A DNA stretch of 64,000 bases from Amycolatopsis dendrobii (GTDB lineage Bacteria; Actinomycetota; Actinomycetes; Mycobacteriales; Pseudonocardiaceae): assembly GCF_014145675.1 (NCBI RefSeq), contig NZ_JACGZW010000008.1:62001-126000 (forward strand), given 5' to 3'. The translations under genes were made by a program, and so were the position numbers. The notes below the pieces were generated by a model. That model saw only the letters and a program-made list of their open reading frames with translations, made no database searches and had not been told where the DNA came from. Numbering within the stretch: position 1 is the first letter of the stretch; each line of letters opens with the position of its first letter. Below are positions 25,243-34,326 of this stretch, piece after piece.

Positions 25243-26600
25243 GCCGCTTCCGCCTTCGTCTCGGCCGGGCGCACCGCGGCCCCGGCGTCGGGAGTCACTG
25301 TCTTGGCGCCCAGCATGATCAGGCCGGACGCGAACGTGCCGAGCGCGCCGACCAGCAGGGCGGCGGTGGAGAACGACATCGCGTCCGCGACCAGTCCGGT
25401 CAGGATCAGGCCGCCGACGATCGCGCCGGGCTGGCTCATCGCGCCGATGAAGGTGCTGCCGGTCGCGCGGCAATCGGTGTCGTAGCACTCGGCCTGGAAG
25501 AACATGATCGCGGCGTACGGGCCGAGCAGGAAGAACAGCCCCAGCATGTACGTGACCAGCACGTAGGCCGGGTTCTCCGGGCCCACCAGCATCGCGGCGA
25601 AGAAGACGCCCGCCAGCAGCCAGCCGCTCACGATCACCTTCTTGCGGCCGAAGCGGTCGCCCAGCCAGCCGTGCGTGAGGTAGCCGAGCGCGCCCACCAG
25701 GTTCGACACCACGACCAGCACCAGCGCGTTGCCCGCCGAGATGTGCTTGCCCGATTCCAGCACCGTGGTGCCGAGCACCGAGAAGGTCTGGATGCCGAAC
25801 CAGTTCACCAGCCAGGCCAGCGACAGCATGATCGTGTTGCGCAGGTGCTTGCCGGAGAAGATCCGCTTGAACGGAGCCGCGTGCTGCTCTTCGAGCCCTG
25901 CTCGCGCGGCGAAGGCCGACGCCTCGTCGCCGCGGCCCTCCTTGCGCAGCCGCCGCAGGGTCTGCTGGGCCACGAACTGCGGGCTTTCCTTCAGCCGCAG
26001 GCACAGCAGCGCCACCACGAACGCCGGGACGGTCGCCAGCAGGAACGCGATCCGCCAGCTGCCGGGGCCGAAGACCGCGGTGATCAGGCCGACGAACGCG
26101 GCCGCCAGCAGCGCGCCCAGCGGCCAGCCGGTCTGCACGATCGCATAGACGAAACCCTGATGCCGCTTGATCTTGCGGTCCTCGGTCAGTGCGTACAGCT
26201 CGTTGAGGTAGGTCGCGTTCACCGACTGCTCGGCGAGCCCGAGACCGCTGATCCCGCGGACGCCGACGAGGCTCGCGGCACCCGCGGTCGCGGCCGTCGC
26301 GGCGGAGGACAACGCGGTGCCGCCGACCGAAATGATCATGCCCTTGCGCCTGCCGAGCCGGTCGACCAGCGGGCCGACCGCCAGCACCACGACGAAGGTG
26401 CCGACGCTGACCAAAGTGGACACCAGCAGCGCGAAACTCGCGTCCCAGTGGAAACTGTCGGAGATCCGCGGCAGCAGCGTGCCGAACATGATGAAGTCGT
26501 AGACCGCTACGGCCCAGGCGAAAAAGGCGATCTTGGTCGCCCGTCTGGTCTCCTTGACCGAGACGGCGGGCAGCCCGCTCCCGGGTGCTGGGGTGGTCAT
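25239..26600 (-). CDS. MFS transporter (sugar/metabolite proton symporter type)
   Basis: The 453-residue protein has 12 predicted helices, a tandem LGDRFGRKKVIVSG motif in the second half and LVDRLGRRKGMII in the first, as in the sugar/MHS branches of the MFS. It is in the inner membrane and probably imports the operon's substrate. It lies 25 bp after the deacetylase-like gene and overlaps the SDR downstream. Confidence 0.85.
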   Translation of the reverse strand: MTTPAPGSGLPAVSVKETRRATKIAFFAWAVAVYDFIMFGTLLPRISDSFHWDASFALLVSTLVSVGTFVVVLAVGPLVDRLGRRKGMIISVGGTALSSAATAATAGAASLVGVRGISGLGLAEQSVNATYLNELYALTEDRKIKRHQGFVYAIVQTGWPLGALLAAAFVGLITAVFGPGSWRIAFLLATVPAFVVALLCLRLKESPQFVAQQTLRRLRKEGRGDEASAFAARAGLEEQHAAPFKRIFSGKHLRNTIMLSLAWLVNWFGIQTFSVLGTTVLESGKHISAGNALVLVVVSNLVGALGYLTHGWLGDRFGRKKVIVSGWLLAGVFFAAMLVGPENPAYVLVTYMLGLFFLLGPYAAIMFFQAECYDTDCRATGSTFIGAMSQPGAIVGGLILTGLVADAMSFSTAALLVGALGTFASGLIMLGAKTVTPDAGAAVRPAETKAEAA

Positions 26601-26625
26601 CTGCGTGCTCCTGTCGTGAGCCGGA

Positions 26626-27507
26626 TCAGGCGGTGCGCGGGAAGCGCGCCTGGAAGTCCTGCGCGATCTGGTCGAAAGTCGCCCAGCGGACGCCCTCGTG
26701 CCCGTTGATGTGCTCGATCAGGCGCTCCAGCATCAGCAGCACCTGCGGCCGGCCGGACACGTCCGGGTGCACGGTGAAGGTGAAGACGGCGTAGTCGAGT
26801 TCGCGGTAGACCCAGTCGAACTGGTCGCGCCAGATCTCTTCGAGGTGGCGCGGGTTGACGAAGCCGTGGCTGTTCGGGCTGGACTTGACGAACATCATCG
26901 GCGGCAGGTCGTCGAGATACCAGCTGGCCGGGATCTCGACCAGGTCGGTCTCGGCGCCGCGGACGAGCGGTTTCATCCAGGTCGAGGCGGGCTGGTCGTA
27001 GTCGATCTTGCTCCAGGAGTCGCCGACCCGGACGTAGTACGGCGTGAAGTCGCGGTGCATCAGCGAGTGGTCGTAGCGGATCTTCCGTTCGACCAGCAGC
27101 TCGTTGGTGACCGGCGAGAACTCCCACCAGGGCGCGACGTACCCGGTGGGCCGCGTGCCGGTGCGCCCCTGGATCAGCTCGAGGCAGTAGTCGAGGATCT
27201 CCGACTCCTGCGCGCGAGTCATCGCGATCGGGTTCTCGTGGCTGTAGCCGTGCAGGCCGATCTCGTGGCCCGCGGCGACCACCTGCTCGAACTGCTCCGG
27301 GAAGGTTTCGATCGAGTGGCCGGGCCAGAACCAGGTCGCGGGAAGGCCGTAGCGGGCGAGCAGCCGGTTCAGCCGCGGCACGCCGACCTCGCCGGCGAAG
27401 ATGCCGCGCGAGATGTCGCCCGGCGAGTCCTCGCCGCCGTACGACCCGAGCCAGCCGCCGACGGCGTCCACGTCGATGCCGAAGGCGACGAAAATTTCCT
27501 TGGCCAT
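26626..27507 (-). CDS. PuuE-like polysaccharide deacetylase-family amidohydrolase
   Basis: The 293-residue protein has the NodB fold with FGIDVDAVGGW near the start and HEIGLHGYSHENPI (metal-binding His pair) near residue 91. It has no signal peptide, so it is cytoplasmic, and in length and motifs is nearer to PuuE-type allantoinase and related C-N hydrolases than to chitin deacetylases. Its start is two bases after the asparaginase stop. The pair suggests stepwise hydrolysis of amide bonds; the substrate is unknown. Confidence 0.78.
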   Translation of the reverse strand: MAKEIFVAFGIDVDAVGGWLGSYGGEDSPGDISRGIFAGEVGVPRLNRLLARYGLPATWFWPGHSIETFPEQFEQVVAAGHEIGLHGYSHENPIAMTRAQESEILDYCLELIQGRTGTRPTGYVAPWWEFSPVTNELLVERKIRYDHSLMHRDFTPYYVRVGDSWSKIDYDQPASTWMKPLVRGAETDLVEIPASWYLDDLPPMMFVKSSPNSHGFVNPRHLEEIWRDQFDWVYRELDYAVFTFTVHPDVSGRPQVLLMLERLIEHINGHEGVRWATFDQIAQDFQARFPRTA

Positions 27508-27509
27508 GC

Positions 27510-28505
27510 TCAGATTCCTTTCTCACGGTTCGCGCGGTGCCGCAGCCGGTCGGCGGCGACGTCGGCGGGAAAACGGGACAGCAGCAGCGCGAGCAGGATC
27601 CGCGTCTGCGGGAACGGGAGCGCGGTCGCCGGGACGGCCCCGGCGGCGATCGCGTCGACCGCTCCGCCGCTGCCGTAAATGGCGGCGCCCGGCCCGAACG
27701 GGACCCGGCTCGAGAGCGCCACGACGGTGCCGGCGTCGACGGCCGCGCGCAGCGAGCGCAGGTAGCCGCGGTTGAGGTTCCCGGAACCGGTTCCGGCCAG
27801 CACGATCCCGGGCGCCCGCTGCGCGACGAGGTGGTCGAGCAGTTCCGGGGTCGCGCCGGGCGACAGGGTCAGCGTTTCGACGCGGAGCGAGCCGAACCCG
27901 GGGCCGGGCAACGGAAGCGGTTCGGGACGGGCCGGCCGGGCGGTGAGCAGCGGGCCGTCGTCGAGCACCTGCCCGATCGGCCCGCCGGACTGGGCGGCGA
28001 ACGGCTGCGGCAGCAGGGTGTGCGCCTTCCGCAGGCCGCGCGCGGCGAAGAGCTGGCCGGCGAACGCGACCAGCACGCCGAGCCCGCGCGCCTCGGGCGC
28101 GGCCGCGACGCCGATCGCCTGCCGCAGGTTCCGGGGACCGTCGGAGCCGTCGCGGTCGGGCGCGATCTGCGCGCCGGTCAGCACGACCGGCCGGTCGTCG
28201 GCGTGGACCAGGTCCAGCAGGAACGCCGTCTCCTCGATCGTGTCGGTGCCGTGGGTGAGGACGATGCCGTCCACCTCGGGACGGGCCAGCTGGGCCTGGA
28301 CCGCTTCGGCGATCGAGGCCAGGTCTTCCAGGGTCAGGTTGAACGAGTTCTCCCGCAGCACGTCGACCGGTTCGACCTTGACCGAGGGGTCTGGCCCGGC
28401 CGCCTCGAGCAGCGCGCCGGCCCCGTCGGCGGCGACCGAGGCGCCGCCGGGACCCGTGCGGGAGGCGATGGTGCCTCCGGTGGCCAGGACCACGATGTGC
28501 GTCAT
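27510..28505 (-). CDS. Type I asparaginase-family amidohydrolase
   Basis: The 331-residue enzyme carries both threonine motifs of the family: VVLATGGTIASRTGPGG at residue 5 and VLTHGTDTIEETAF near residue 94. No signal peptide is present, so it acts in the cytoplasm. It is the first gene of the operon controlled by the divergent LacI regulator. It may act on asparagine, but in this setting a related amide is equally likely. Confidence 0.87.
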   Translation of the reverse strand: MTHIVVLATGGTIASRTGPGGASVAADGAGALLEAAGPDPSVKVEPVDVLRENSFNLTLEDLASIAEAVQAQLARPEVDGIVLTHGTDTIEETAFLLDLVHADDRPVVLTGAQIAPDRDGSDGPRNLRQAIGVAAAPEARGLGVLVAFAGQLFAARGLRKAHTLLPQPFAAQSGGPIGQVLDDGPLLTARPARPEPLPLPGPGFGSLRVETLTLSPGATPELLDHLVAQRAPGIVLAGTGSGNLNRGYLRSLRAAVDAGTVVALSSRVPFGPGAAIYGSGGAVDAIAAGAVPATALPFPQTRILLALLLSRFPADVAADRLRHRANREKGI

Positions 28506-28526
28506 GGGCGTTGAGTGTGAGCTACA

Positions 28527-28564
28527 CAAACGTTTGAGTCAATCGTTTGTGTCAATCGTTTGTG
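28527..28564. promoter_or_regulatory. Clustered LacI-type operators
   Basis: CAAACGTTTG (28527-28536) is a perfect palindrome with the central CG typical of LacI-family operators. It is followed by two exact tandem copies of GTCAATCGTTTGT, period 13 bp (from 28538 and 28551), each with the half-site CGTTTG. The cluster lies between the asparaginase start and the lacI-family gene. Confidence 0.7.
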
Positions 28565-28613
28565 GCGACGTCCGCGCGGGCCGGGCATACTGGGGCCCGA
28601 CGACAGGAGGCAG

Positions 28614-29630
28614 ATGCCCGCGACCGTGCGGCCCTTCACCCAGCGGATGATCGCCGAGGACGTGGGCGTCAGCGTGACCACGGTGTCCCGGGTGCTCAAT
28701 CCGGCGGAAGAGCATCCGGAGCGCTGGGCGTCGCCGGAAAAGGTCGCGGCGATCCTCGACTCGGCCGAGCGCAACGGCTACCGCCGCAACCCGCACGCCG
28801 CGAGCCTGCGCACCGCCCGGTCGAACGTGATCGGCGTGCTGGTCCCCCGGCTGCAGGATTTCGTGCTCGCGACGATCTACGAGGGCATCGACGAGGCCGC
28901 GACCGAGGCCGGGATCTCGACCTACGTCACGAACTCGCTCGACAACCCGGAACTGCAGCGCCAGCGCACCCAGCAGATGCTGGACCGCCGGGTGGACGGG
29001 CTGATCTTCGGCGACGCGCACTCCGACGACACGTTCCTCGACGGCCTAGCCGAAACCGGCGTCCCGTTCGTGCTGACCTCGCGCAGGCTGGGCGAGCACG
29101 TCTCGATCACCTGCGACGACCCGGCGGGCGGCCGCTTGATCGCCGACCATCTGCTGGAGACCGGCCGCCGGGACGTCGCGATCGTCGCCGGTCTCCCCTT
29201 CGCCTCGACCGCGCAGGAACGCACCCAGGGGCTGGTCGACCGCTTCGCCGAGGCCGGGATCGAAATCCCCGCGCACCGCATCGTCTACAACGGATTCGAC
29301 GCAGCGGCCGGGCGGGCGGCCGCCGATCAGCTGCTGGCGCGCAAGCCCTATCCGGACGCGATCTTCGCGACCAACGACTTCGCCGCGATCGGCGCGATGG
29401 GGTCCTTGCGGGACAAGGGACTCCAGATTCCCGAGGACGTCGCCCTGGTCGGCTACAACGACACCCCCCTCGCCGCGTCGATCTCCATTCCGCTGACCAC
29501 GATCCGGTCGCCGATGCACGAGATGGGGCGCCGGGCGCTGGGCACGTTGCTGCGCAAGCTCGCGGGGCAGGACGTGGAATCGCAGCGGCTTCAGCCGGAG
29601 CTGATCGTGCGGGCGTCGACGGTCGGCTGA
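28614..29630 (+). CDS. LacI-family transcriptional regulator
   Basis: The ATG at 28614 follows AGGAGG and gives 338 residues. The N-terminal HTH (MIAEDVGVSVTTVSRVLN) is followed by the periplasmic-binding-protein-like effector domain (NVIGVLVPRLQDFVLATIYEG; VALVGYNDTPLAASISIPLT). It is divergent from the asparaginase operon and next to a cluster of CAAACG half-sites, so it most likely represses that operon until its ligand binds. Confidence 0.92.
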   Translation: MPATVRPFTQRMIAEDVGVSVTTVSRVLNPAEEHPERWASPEKVAAILDSAERNGYRRNPHAASLRTARSNVIGVLVPRLQDFVLATIYEGIDEAATEAGISTYVTNSLDNPELQRQRTQQMLDRRVDGLIFGDAHSDDTFLDGLAETGVPFVLTSRRLGEHVSITCDDPAGGRLIADHLLETGRRDVAIVAGLPFASTAQERTQGLVDRFAEAGIEIPAHRIVYNGFDAAAGRAAADQLLARKPYPDAIFATNDFAAIGAMGSLRDKGLQIPEDVALVGYNDTPLAASISIPLTTIRSPMHEMGRRALGTLLRKLAGQDVESQRLQPELIVRASTVG

Positions 29631-29690
29631 GTCCCCGCGGAAGTCCGTGAGGACCGTCCGCAGAAGCGGCGAGAGCGGCGAGGCGGCGGG

Positions 29691-30152
29691 TCAGGGCTGG
29701 CGGTCCATGGAGCCCCAGCCGGCAGGGGCTTCCCGGTCCACCAGCCGCAGCGCTTCGTGCAGCACGGCGTCCTCGATCCACGCCAGCGGTTCCGCGTCCA
29801 CGATCAGCGGCTCGTTGTCCGGCCCCCGCGCGATCTCCCGGCCCCGCAGCAGCCACGGACGCACGCCGGGGCCGCCGCGTTCGCGCAGGTGCTGGTAGTC
29901 GTGCAGGCGCCGGGCCAGCCACAGCCGCAGCGATCGCCCGCGCCACCACGGCTGCCGGGCCAGCGAGTTCGCCGACAGCCCCGGCAGCAGCGTCCCGGTG
30001 AGCCCGTCGCGGCTTTCCTCGCCGGAACACAGGTCCGCGTCCGGGCCGCGCGACCACCGGACGTACAGGTCGTCTTCGCCGGCCCGGCGGAACGCCGAGA
30101 CCAGCTCGTCGAGGTCGCGCACGACGGGCAGCCGGTTGTCCCATTCCGTCAT
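29691..30152 (-). CDS. DUF6098-family protein
   Basis: The 153-residue protein matches the actinobacterial DUF6098 pattern as I recall it: LPVVRDLDELVSAFRRAG, LYVRWSRGPDADL, LPGLSANSLARQPWW, WLARRLHDYQHL and GPDNEPLIVDAEPLAWI. No catalytic motif, signal peptide or membrane segment is visible. It stands alone, 38 bp downstream of the decarboxylase gene on the same strand. Function is unknown. Confidence 0.72.
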   Translation of the reverse strand: MTEWDNRLPVVRDLDELVSAFRRAGEDDLYVRWSRGPDADLCSGEESRDGLTGTLLPGLSANSLARQPWWRGRSLRLWLARRLHDYQHLRERGGPGVRPWLLRGREIARGPDNEPLIVDAEPLAWIEDAVLHEALRLVDREAPAGWGSMDRQP

Positions 30153-30187
30153 GGGCCCGGGATTACCCGCGTCCGCCGGAGCCAATC

Positions 30188-31654
30188 TCAGCGGGCGACG
30201 ACCCGCACGCCGCGCACCAGCGGATCCACCGGGTCGGGCAGGAACATGCCCGCGGCCGCTCCGCTTCGCAGGTAGTCGAGCACCGGGCGGGTCAGCACCT
30301 CGCCGGGGAACACGGCCGGAACGCCTGGCGGGTACGGGCTCATCGTCTCGGCGACGATCCGTCCGGCGGCCTCCTCGACCGGGACCTGTTCGGCCGGCCC
30401 GAAGAACGCGTCGCGCGGCAGCATGGCCTGGTCGGGTTCCAGGTCCTCGGGCGCGGGCAGGTCCACCGTCTTGGCGCGGGGCAGCTCGCCGGCGTGGCCG
30501 GACAGTGCTCGCAGCGCCTCGACCAGCCGGGCGGCGGTGCTCTCGTCGTCGCCGACGGTCAACTGGGCGGCGATCCGGCGGTGGTCGGAGAGCCCGACGT
30601 CCACCAGCTGGTGTTCCCGCAGCCAGTGGTTGGCGTCGTAGCCCGAGCACCCGAGTGCGGACACGTCGATCAGCATTTTCAGCGGGTCCCGGTCGTCCGC
30701 CCGGCCGGGGCCGAGCAGTTCGGCGTCTCCCAGCACGGTGATCCCGGGGATCGCGGCCAGCCGTTCTCGGGTGTCCGCGGCCAGCCGCAGCACGGTGTCG
30801 AGCAGGCCCTTTCCGTGCTCGGCCATTTGCCGTCGCCAGCCGTCGAGCCCGGCGTAGACCAGCGACGACGGGCTGGTCGTGTCGAGGAGGTCGGCGCGCA
30901 TGGCGAGGACGTCGGCGTCGACCAGGTCGCCGCGCAGGTGGTAGACCGAGCCTTGTTCCAGGCCCGCGCCCATTTTGTGCACGCTCGTCACGCACAGGTC
31001 GGCTCCCGCGTCCATCGCCCACGCCGGCAGGTCCGGGTGGAACGGGAAGTGCGCACCCCAGGCCTCGTCGACGATCAGCGGCGCCCCGCGCTCGTGGCAG
31101 ATCCGCGCGACGCCGCGGATGTCCGCGCAGGAACCGTAATCGGTCGGCGTGATGAGCAGCATTCCCTTCGCCGCCGGGTGTTGCGCGAAGGCCGCCTCGG
31201 TTTCCTCCGGCCCGGGCGGATGGGCGAAGTGCAAGGACGCGTCCCAGCGCGGGGACACCCACACCGGCCGGATGCCGCTGAGGATGAGCCCGGCCACCAC
31301 GGATTTGTGCACGTTGCGGGAAATCAGCAGCTCTTCGCCCGGGCCCGCGACCGACAGCATCGCCGATTTGACCGACAGCGAACTGCCGCAGGTCGAGAAG
31401 AACGCGCGGTCCGCGTGCACCGCGTCCGCCATCAGGTCTTCGGCCTCGTTCAGCACGCCGCGGTTGAGCGCCCGGTCGTCGAGCCCGTTCATGAGAATGA
31501 CGTCCGAGGCGAACACGTCGCGGCCGACGATCTCGGTCAGCCGGGGGTCGGCGCCGCGGCCCTGTTTGTGTCCGGGCGGCAGGAAGGACACGTGCCCGGA
31601 CGCGCGGAACCGGCGGATCGCCTCGAGCACTGGTGCGCGGGAATGATCGGCCAC
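30188..31654 (-). CDS. PLP-dependent Orn/Lys/Arg decarboxylase-family protein
   Basis: This 488-residue enzyme is the short form of the family, without the wing domain of the E. coli inducible decarboxylases. Visible features: FLPPGHKQGRGADPR, AFFSTCGSSLSVKSAML, IVDEAWGAHFPFHPDLP and the PLP lysine in SVHKMGAGLEQGS. The C-terminal domain ends with the YPPGVPAVFPGEVL motif. It should decarboxylate lysine, ornithine or arginine; the specific amino acid is not decided by sequence. The siderophore locus begins about 4 kb to the right, and a diamine supply to it is possible but unsupported by operon structure. Confidence 0.87.
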   Translation of the reverse strand: MADHSRAPVLEAIRRFRASGHVSFLPPGHKQGRGADPRLTEIVGRDVFASDVILMNGLDDRALNRGVLNEAEDLMADAVHADRAFFSTCGSSLSVKSAMLSVAGPGEELLISRNVHKSVVAGLILSGIRPVWVSPRWDASLHFAHPPGPEETEAAFAQHPAAKGMLLITPTDYGSCADIRGVARICHERGAPLIVDEAWGAHFPFHPDLPAWAMDAGADLCVTSVHKMGAGLEQGSVYHLRGDLVDADVLAMRADLLDTTSPSSLVYAGLDGWRRQMAEHGKGLLDTVLRLAADTRERLAAIPGITVLGDAELLGPGRADDRDPLKMLIDVSALGCSGYDANHWLREHQLVDVGLSDHRRIAAQLTVGDDESTAARLVEALRALSGHAGELPRAKTVDLPAPEDLEPDQAMLPRDAFFGPAEQVPVEEAAGRIVAETMSPYPPGVPAVFPGEVLTRPVLDYLRSGAAAGMFLPDPVDPLVRGVRVVAR

Positions 31655-31755
31655 GCGTTCCGCTTACCCGGCCGGGCCGATCTCAAACACGCACCCGTTT
31701 CAGGGGCCCCCGAAGGGGTAGTCCTGCCTGGTCTTCACCGGGAGACGGAGGAATC

Positions 31756-31929
31756 ATGACTCAGATGACGGAAGAACCGCAGCAGGCCGGGGTCTCGCTC
31801 GCGACGCCGCGCCGCACGTGGATCGGCGACCACGACCCGACGGACCAGAACTGGCAGGAGGTCGGCGACGAGATCCGGCTGGCCGCCCAGCGGGCCGGAA
31901 GGGCGTGGCAGCAGCCGGAAACCGATTGA
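31756..31929 (+). CDS. Small acidic hypothetical protein
   Basis: The 57-residue product starts at an ATG with GGAGG five bases upstream, a strong ribosome-binding site, and is hydrophilic (DPTDQNWQEVGDEIRLAAQ). No domain is recognised. The good translation signal and the gap on either side are the reason for calling it. Confidence 0.5.
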   Translation: MTQMTEEPQQAGVSLATPRRTWIGDHDPTDQNWQEVGDEIRLAAQRAGRAWQQPETD

Positions 31930-32228
31930 CCCGCCCGCGGAACCGGGGACGGCGAAAGGGCTGATCGGGCAGGCGGAGTTGCCTGATCGTCCTCCGGCTT
32001 TCGCCGCCGTCGCGTCGCGTGCCCCTCGGCCGCCGTTCTCGGGCGTCGAGTCGTCGCAGGTCAGCACGCCCCGGGTCGGCCGGATGGCCGATGCCCGGAC
32101 GGGGTTGCCCGCCGACTGGCCTGAATGGACGGACTCTTCGGACGATTCTGTCTTTTCCCCGGTCTCACTACCTTCGGAGCGCTCCCGCTTCCCGCGGAAG
32201 CGGACCGTTGCCGAAGGAGTGCGCATCG
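31930..32228. other. Intergenic region, no gene seen
   Basis: These 299 bp hold no convincing reading frame or recognised site. The last 20 bp supply AAGGAG for the serine hydrolase gene. Confidence 0.5.
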
Positions 32229-33098
32229 ATGAAGATGCTCGTGGGGCTCGCCGCGCTCGCCGTCGCGGGAGGTTTGACCGCCGCGATCTGCCTGGCCGCC
32301 GGTTCCGGTGGCACCGACTGGCAAGCCTCGTGCAGAGCGGCCCCGGCCTCGACGGCGGGCAAGCACTCCGGAGCCGTCGCGGAAGCCCGGAAAGCATTGC
32401 TGAGCAACGGAAACGACCCCCGGCTCGAGATCGAGGTCGCCGACCTGGACGCGTGCGCGGTGGAGGTCGGCTGGAAAGCCGATCAGCCGCAGCCGACCGC
32501 GTCCGTGGTGAAACTGCTCATCGCGCTCGATCTCCTCGACCAGTCCGGGGTCCCCGAAGACAGCGAGGCCGACGCCGTCCATGCCATGCTCGCGGCCAGC
32601 GACGACCGCGTCGCCAGCCGGTTCTGGCAGCGGCTCGGCGGGCCGGCGATCGTCCGGCGGCAGGCCGGGAAGCTGGGGCTGACGCACACTTCTCCGCCTG
32701 CCGATCCTGGCCAGTGGGGGTCGACGAAGATGTCGCCGGAGGATGTCGTCGCGGTCTACCGGAACATCACCTCGGGACGGTCTGACGAGGAACGCGACTT
32801 CCTGACCGAGGCGCTGGAAAGCGCGCCGCTCAACGCTGCGGACGGATTTGATCAGCATTTCGGGATTCCGCGGGCGTTTCCCGGCACGGTGTGGGCGATC
32901 AAGCAGGGCTGGGGCACGTCGGAGGGGCGGCGGGTGCTGAACACGACGGGGCTGGTCCGGACGGAGTCGCGGACGTTCGCGGTGGCGGTGATGAGCACGT
33001 GGGACGATGACATTGATGTCGCCACGGCCGCCAAGGCGCTCACTGCTGCTACTGGGGCGTTGAAGGATTCGCTTGCCGGCACCGGCAAACTCGCGTGA
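32229..33098 (+). CDS. Secreted or lipid-anchored serine hydrolase, class A beta-lactamase-like
   Basis: The 289-residue protein starts MKMLVGLAALAVAGGLTAAI, an uncleaved or cleaved signal segment. The catalytic SxxK is in ASVVKLLIALDLLD (near residue 97) and a second motif is ASDDRVA where class A enzymes have SDN. A third KTG-like motif is not evident; the nearest is KQGWGTSEG, which fits the KxG position. It may be a penicillin-binding or beta-lactamase relative acting outside the membrane. The AAGGAG upstream supports this start. Confidence 0.75.
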   Translation: MKMLVGLAALAVAGGLTAAICLAAGSGGTDWQASCRAAPASTAGKHSGAVAEARKALLSNGNDPRLEIEVADLDACAVEVGWKADQPQPTASVVKLLIALDLLDQSGVPEDSEADAVHAMLAASDDRVASRFWQRLGGPAIVRRQAGKLGLTHTSPPADPGQWGSTKMSPEDVVAVYRNITSGRSDEERDFLTEALESAPLNAADGFDQHFGIPRAFPGTVWAIKQGWGTSEGRRVLNTTGLVRTESRTFAVAVMSTWDDDIDVATAAKALTAATGALKDSLAGTGKLA

Positions 33099-33106
33099 GC
33101 TGGTCC

Positions 33107-33120
33107 TTTGTGGACAAAGT
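33107..33120. repeat. 14-bp dyad containing a DnaA-box-like 9-mer
   Basis: CTTTGTGGACAAAG pairs six bases on each side of a two-base centre and contains TGTGGACAA, the complement of the actinobacterial DnaA box TTGTCCACA. It lies just after a stop codon. A single box is not an origin. Confidence 0.35.
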
Positions 33121-33220
33121 TGGGCTTTCGCGCTCCGCAGTCCTCTTCTTCCTCGGGAAACGTCGTTTGCGCGCGGAGCCGTCCGGGTATTCCGATGCCC
33201 CCGACCCCAGGAGAACATCG

Positions 33221-34315
33221 GTGGACGAGCAGACCGGCGACGAGCTGACCTTCGGCATCGAGGAGGAGTTCTTCGTCGTGGACCGCGACGGCCGGCTGGC
33301 GCGGGCGGACGACGTGGTCGACCGCGCGGCGAAAACGGGCGGCGGCAACGGCGAGTTGCAGCACGAGCTGATCCAGTCGCAGGCCGAGATCGCCACCGAC
33401 GTCTGCCGGACCCGGGACGAGGCGTCGCAGCGGCTGCGCGAGTTGCGCGAGGACTTGGCCGCGGCGGCGCGACGGCAGGGCTGCCGGTTGCTGCCCGCGG
33501 CCTCGCCGCCGGTGTCGGAAGCCGGCTTGCCGGGCGTCACCCCGAATCCGCGGTACGAGCGGATCGGCGAGCATTTCGGCGCCACCGCGCGGACGTCGCT
33601 GACCTGCGGCTGTCACGTGCACGTCGCGATCCCGGACAAGGAGACCGGCATCCAGGCGCTCGGGCGGATCCGGCCGTGGCTGCCCGCGCTGCTGACCGTG
33701 ACCGCGAATTCCGCGATCGCCGACGGTTACGACACCGGTTACCGCAGCTGGCGCTATCAGCAATGGAGCCGCTGGCCCTCAGCGGGGCCGCCGCCGCGGT
33801 TCGCGTCGCTCGACGAGTACGAGAGCGTGGTCGACGCGTGGCTGCGCTCGGGCGCGATCCTCGACCGCGGGATGGTCTACTGGGACGTCCGGCTCTCGGA
33901 GAAGCAGCAGACGATCGAGTTCCGCATCGCCGACGTCGCCGCCACGCCGGAGGAAGCGGTCCTGCTCGGCGTGCTCGCGCGAGGCCTGGTGGCCACCGCG
34001 CTGGCGGACGACGATCCCCCGCCGGACCTGCCGAACGAGGTGCTGCGCGCCCATCTCTGGCGCGCGTCGCGGGACGGGGTCAGCGGCTGCTGCCCGCACC
34101 CGCGCAGCGGCGACTTGGCTCCGGCGAAGGCGGTGCTCGCCGATCTGATCGAGCTGACCTCGTCCGCCTTGGAGTCAGCCGGGGACCTGGAGTTCGCTCA
34201 GGACGCGACGGCGCAGTTGTGCGCCGAGGGCAGCGGCGCGGACCGGCAACGGCGACGGTTCGCCGAGCGGGGACGCGGCGAGGACGTCGTGGACCTGCTT
34301 GCGGGCAACGCCTGA
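33221..34315 (+). CDS. YbdK-type carboxylate-amine ligase (GCS2 family)
   Basis: The GTG at 33221 has AGGAG eight bases before it and gives 364 residues. Family features: LTFGIEEEFFVVDRDGRL at the start, HELIQSQAEIATDVC, TCGCHVHVAIPDKETGIQAL and QQTIEFRIADVAATPEEAV. The protein joins an amino group to a glutamate-type carboxylate using ATP; in actinomycetes related enzymes make gamma-glutamylcysteine. The exact substrate is uncertain. Confidence 0.85.
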   Translation: MDEQTGDELTFGIEEEFFVVDRDGRLARADDVVDRAAKTGGGNGELQHELIQSQAEIATDVCRTRDEASQRLRELREDLAAAARRQGCRLLPAASPPVSEAGLPGVTPNPRYERIGEHFGATARTSLTCGCHVHVAIPDKETGIQALGRIRPWLPALLTVTANSAIADGYDTGYRSWRYQQWSRWPSAGPPPRFASLDEYESVVDAWLRSGAILDRGMVYWDVRLSEKQQTIEFRIADVAATPEEAVLLGVLARGLVATALADDDPPPDLPNEVLRAHLWRASRDGVSGCCPHPRSGDLAPAKAVLADLIELTSSALESAGDLEFAQDATAQLCAEGSGADRQRRRFAERGRGEDVVDLLAGNA

Positions 34316-34326
34316 CCGCAGGCGCG

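Noticed and set aside
33107..33120. Replication origin at the DnaA-box-like dyad
   Set aside because: Only one exact box, with no box cluster, AT-rich element or dnaA/dnaN genes nearby.
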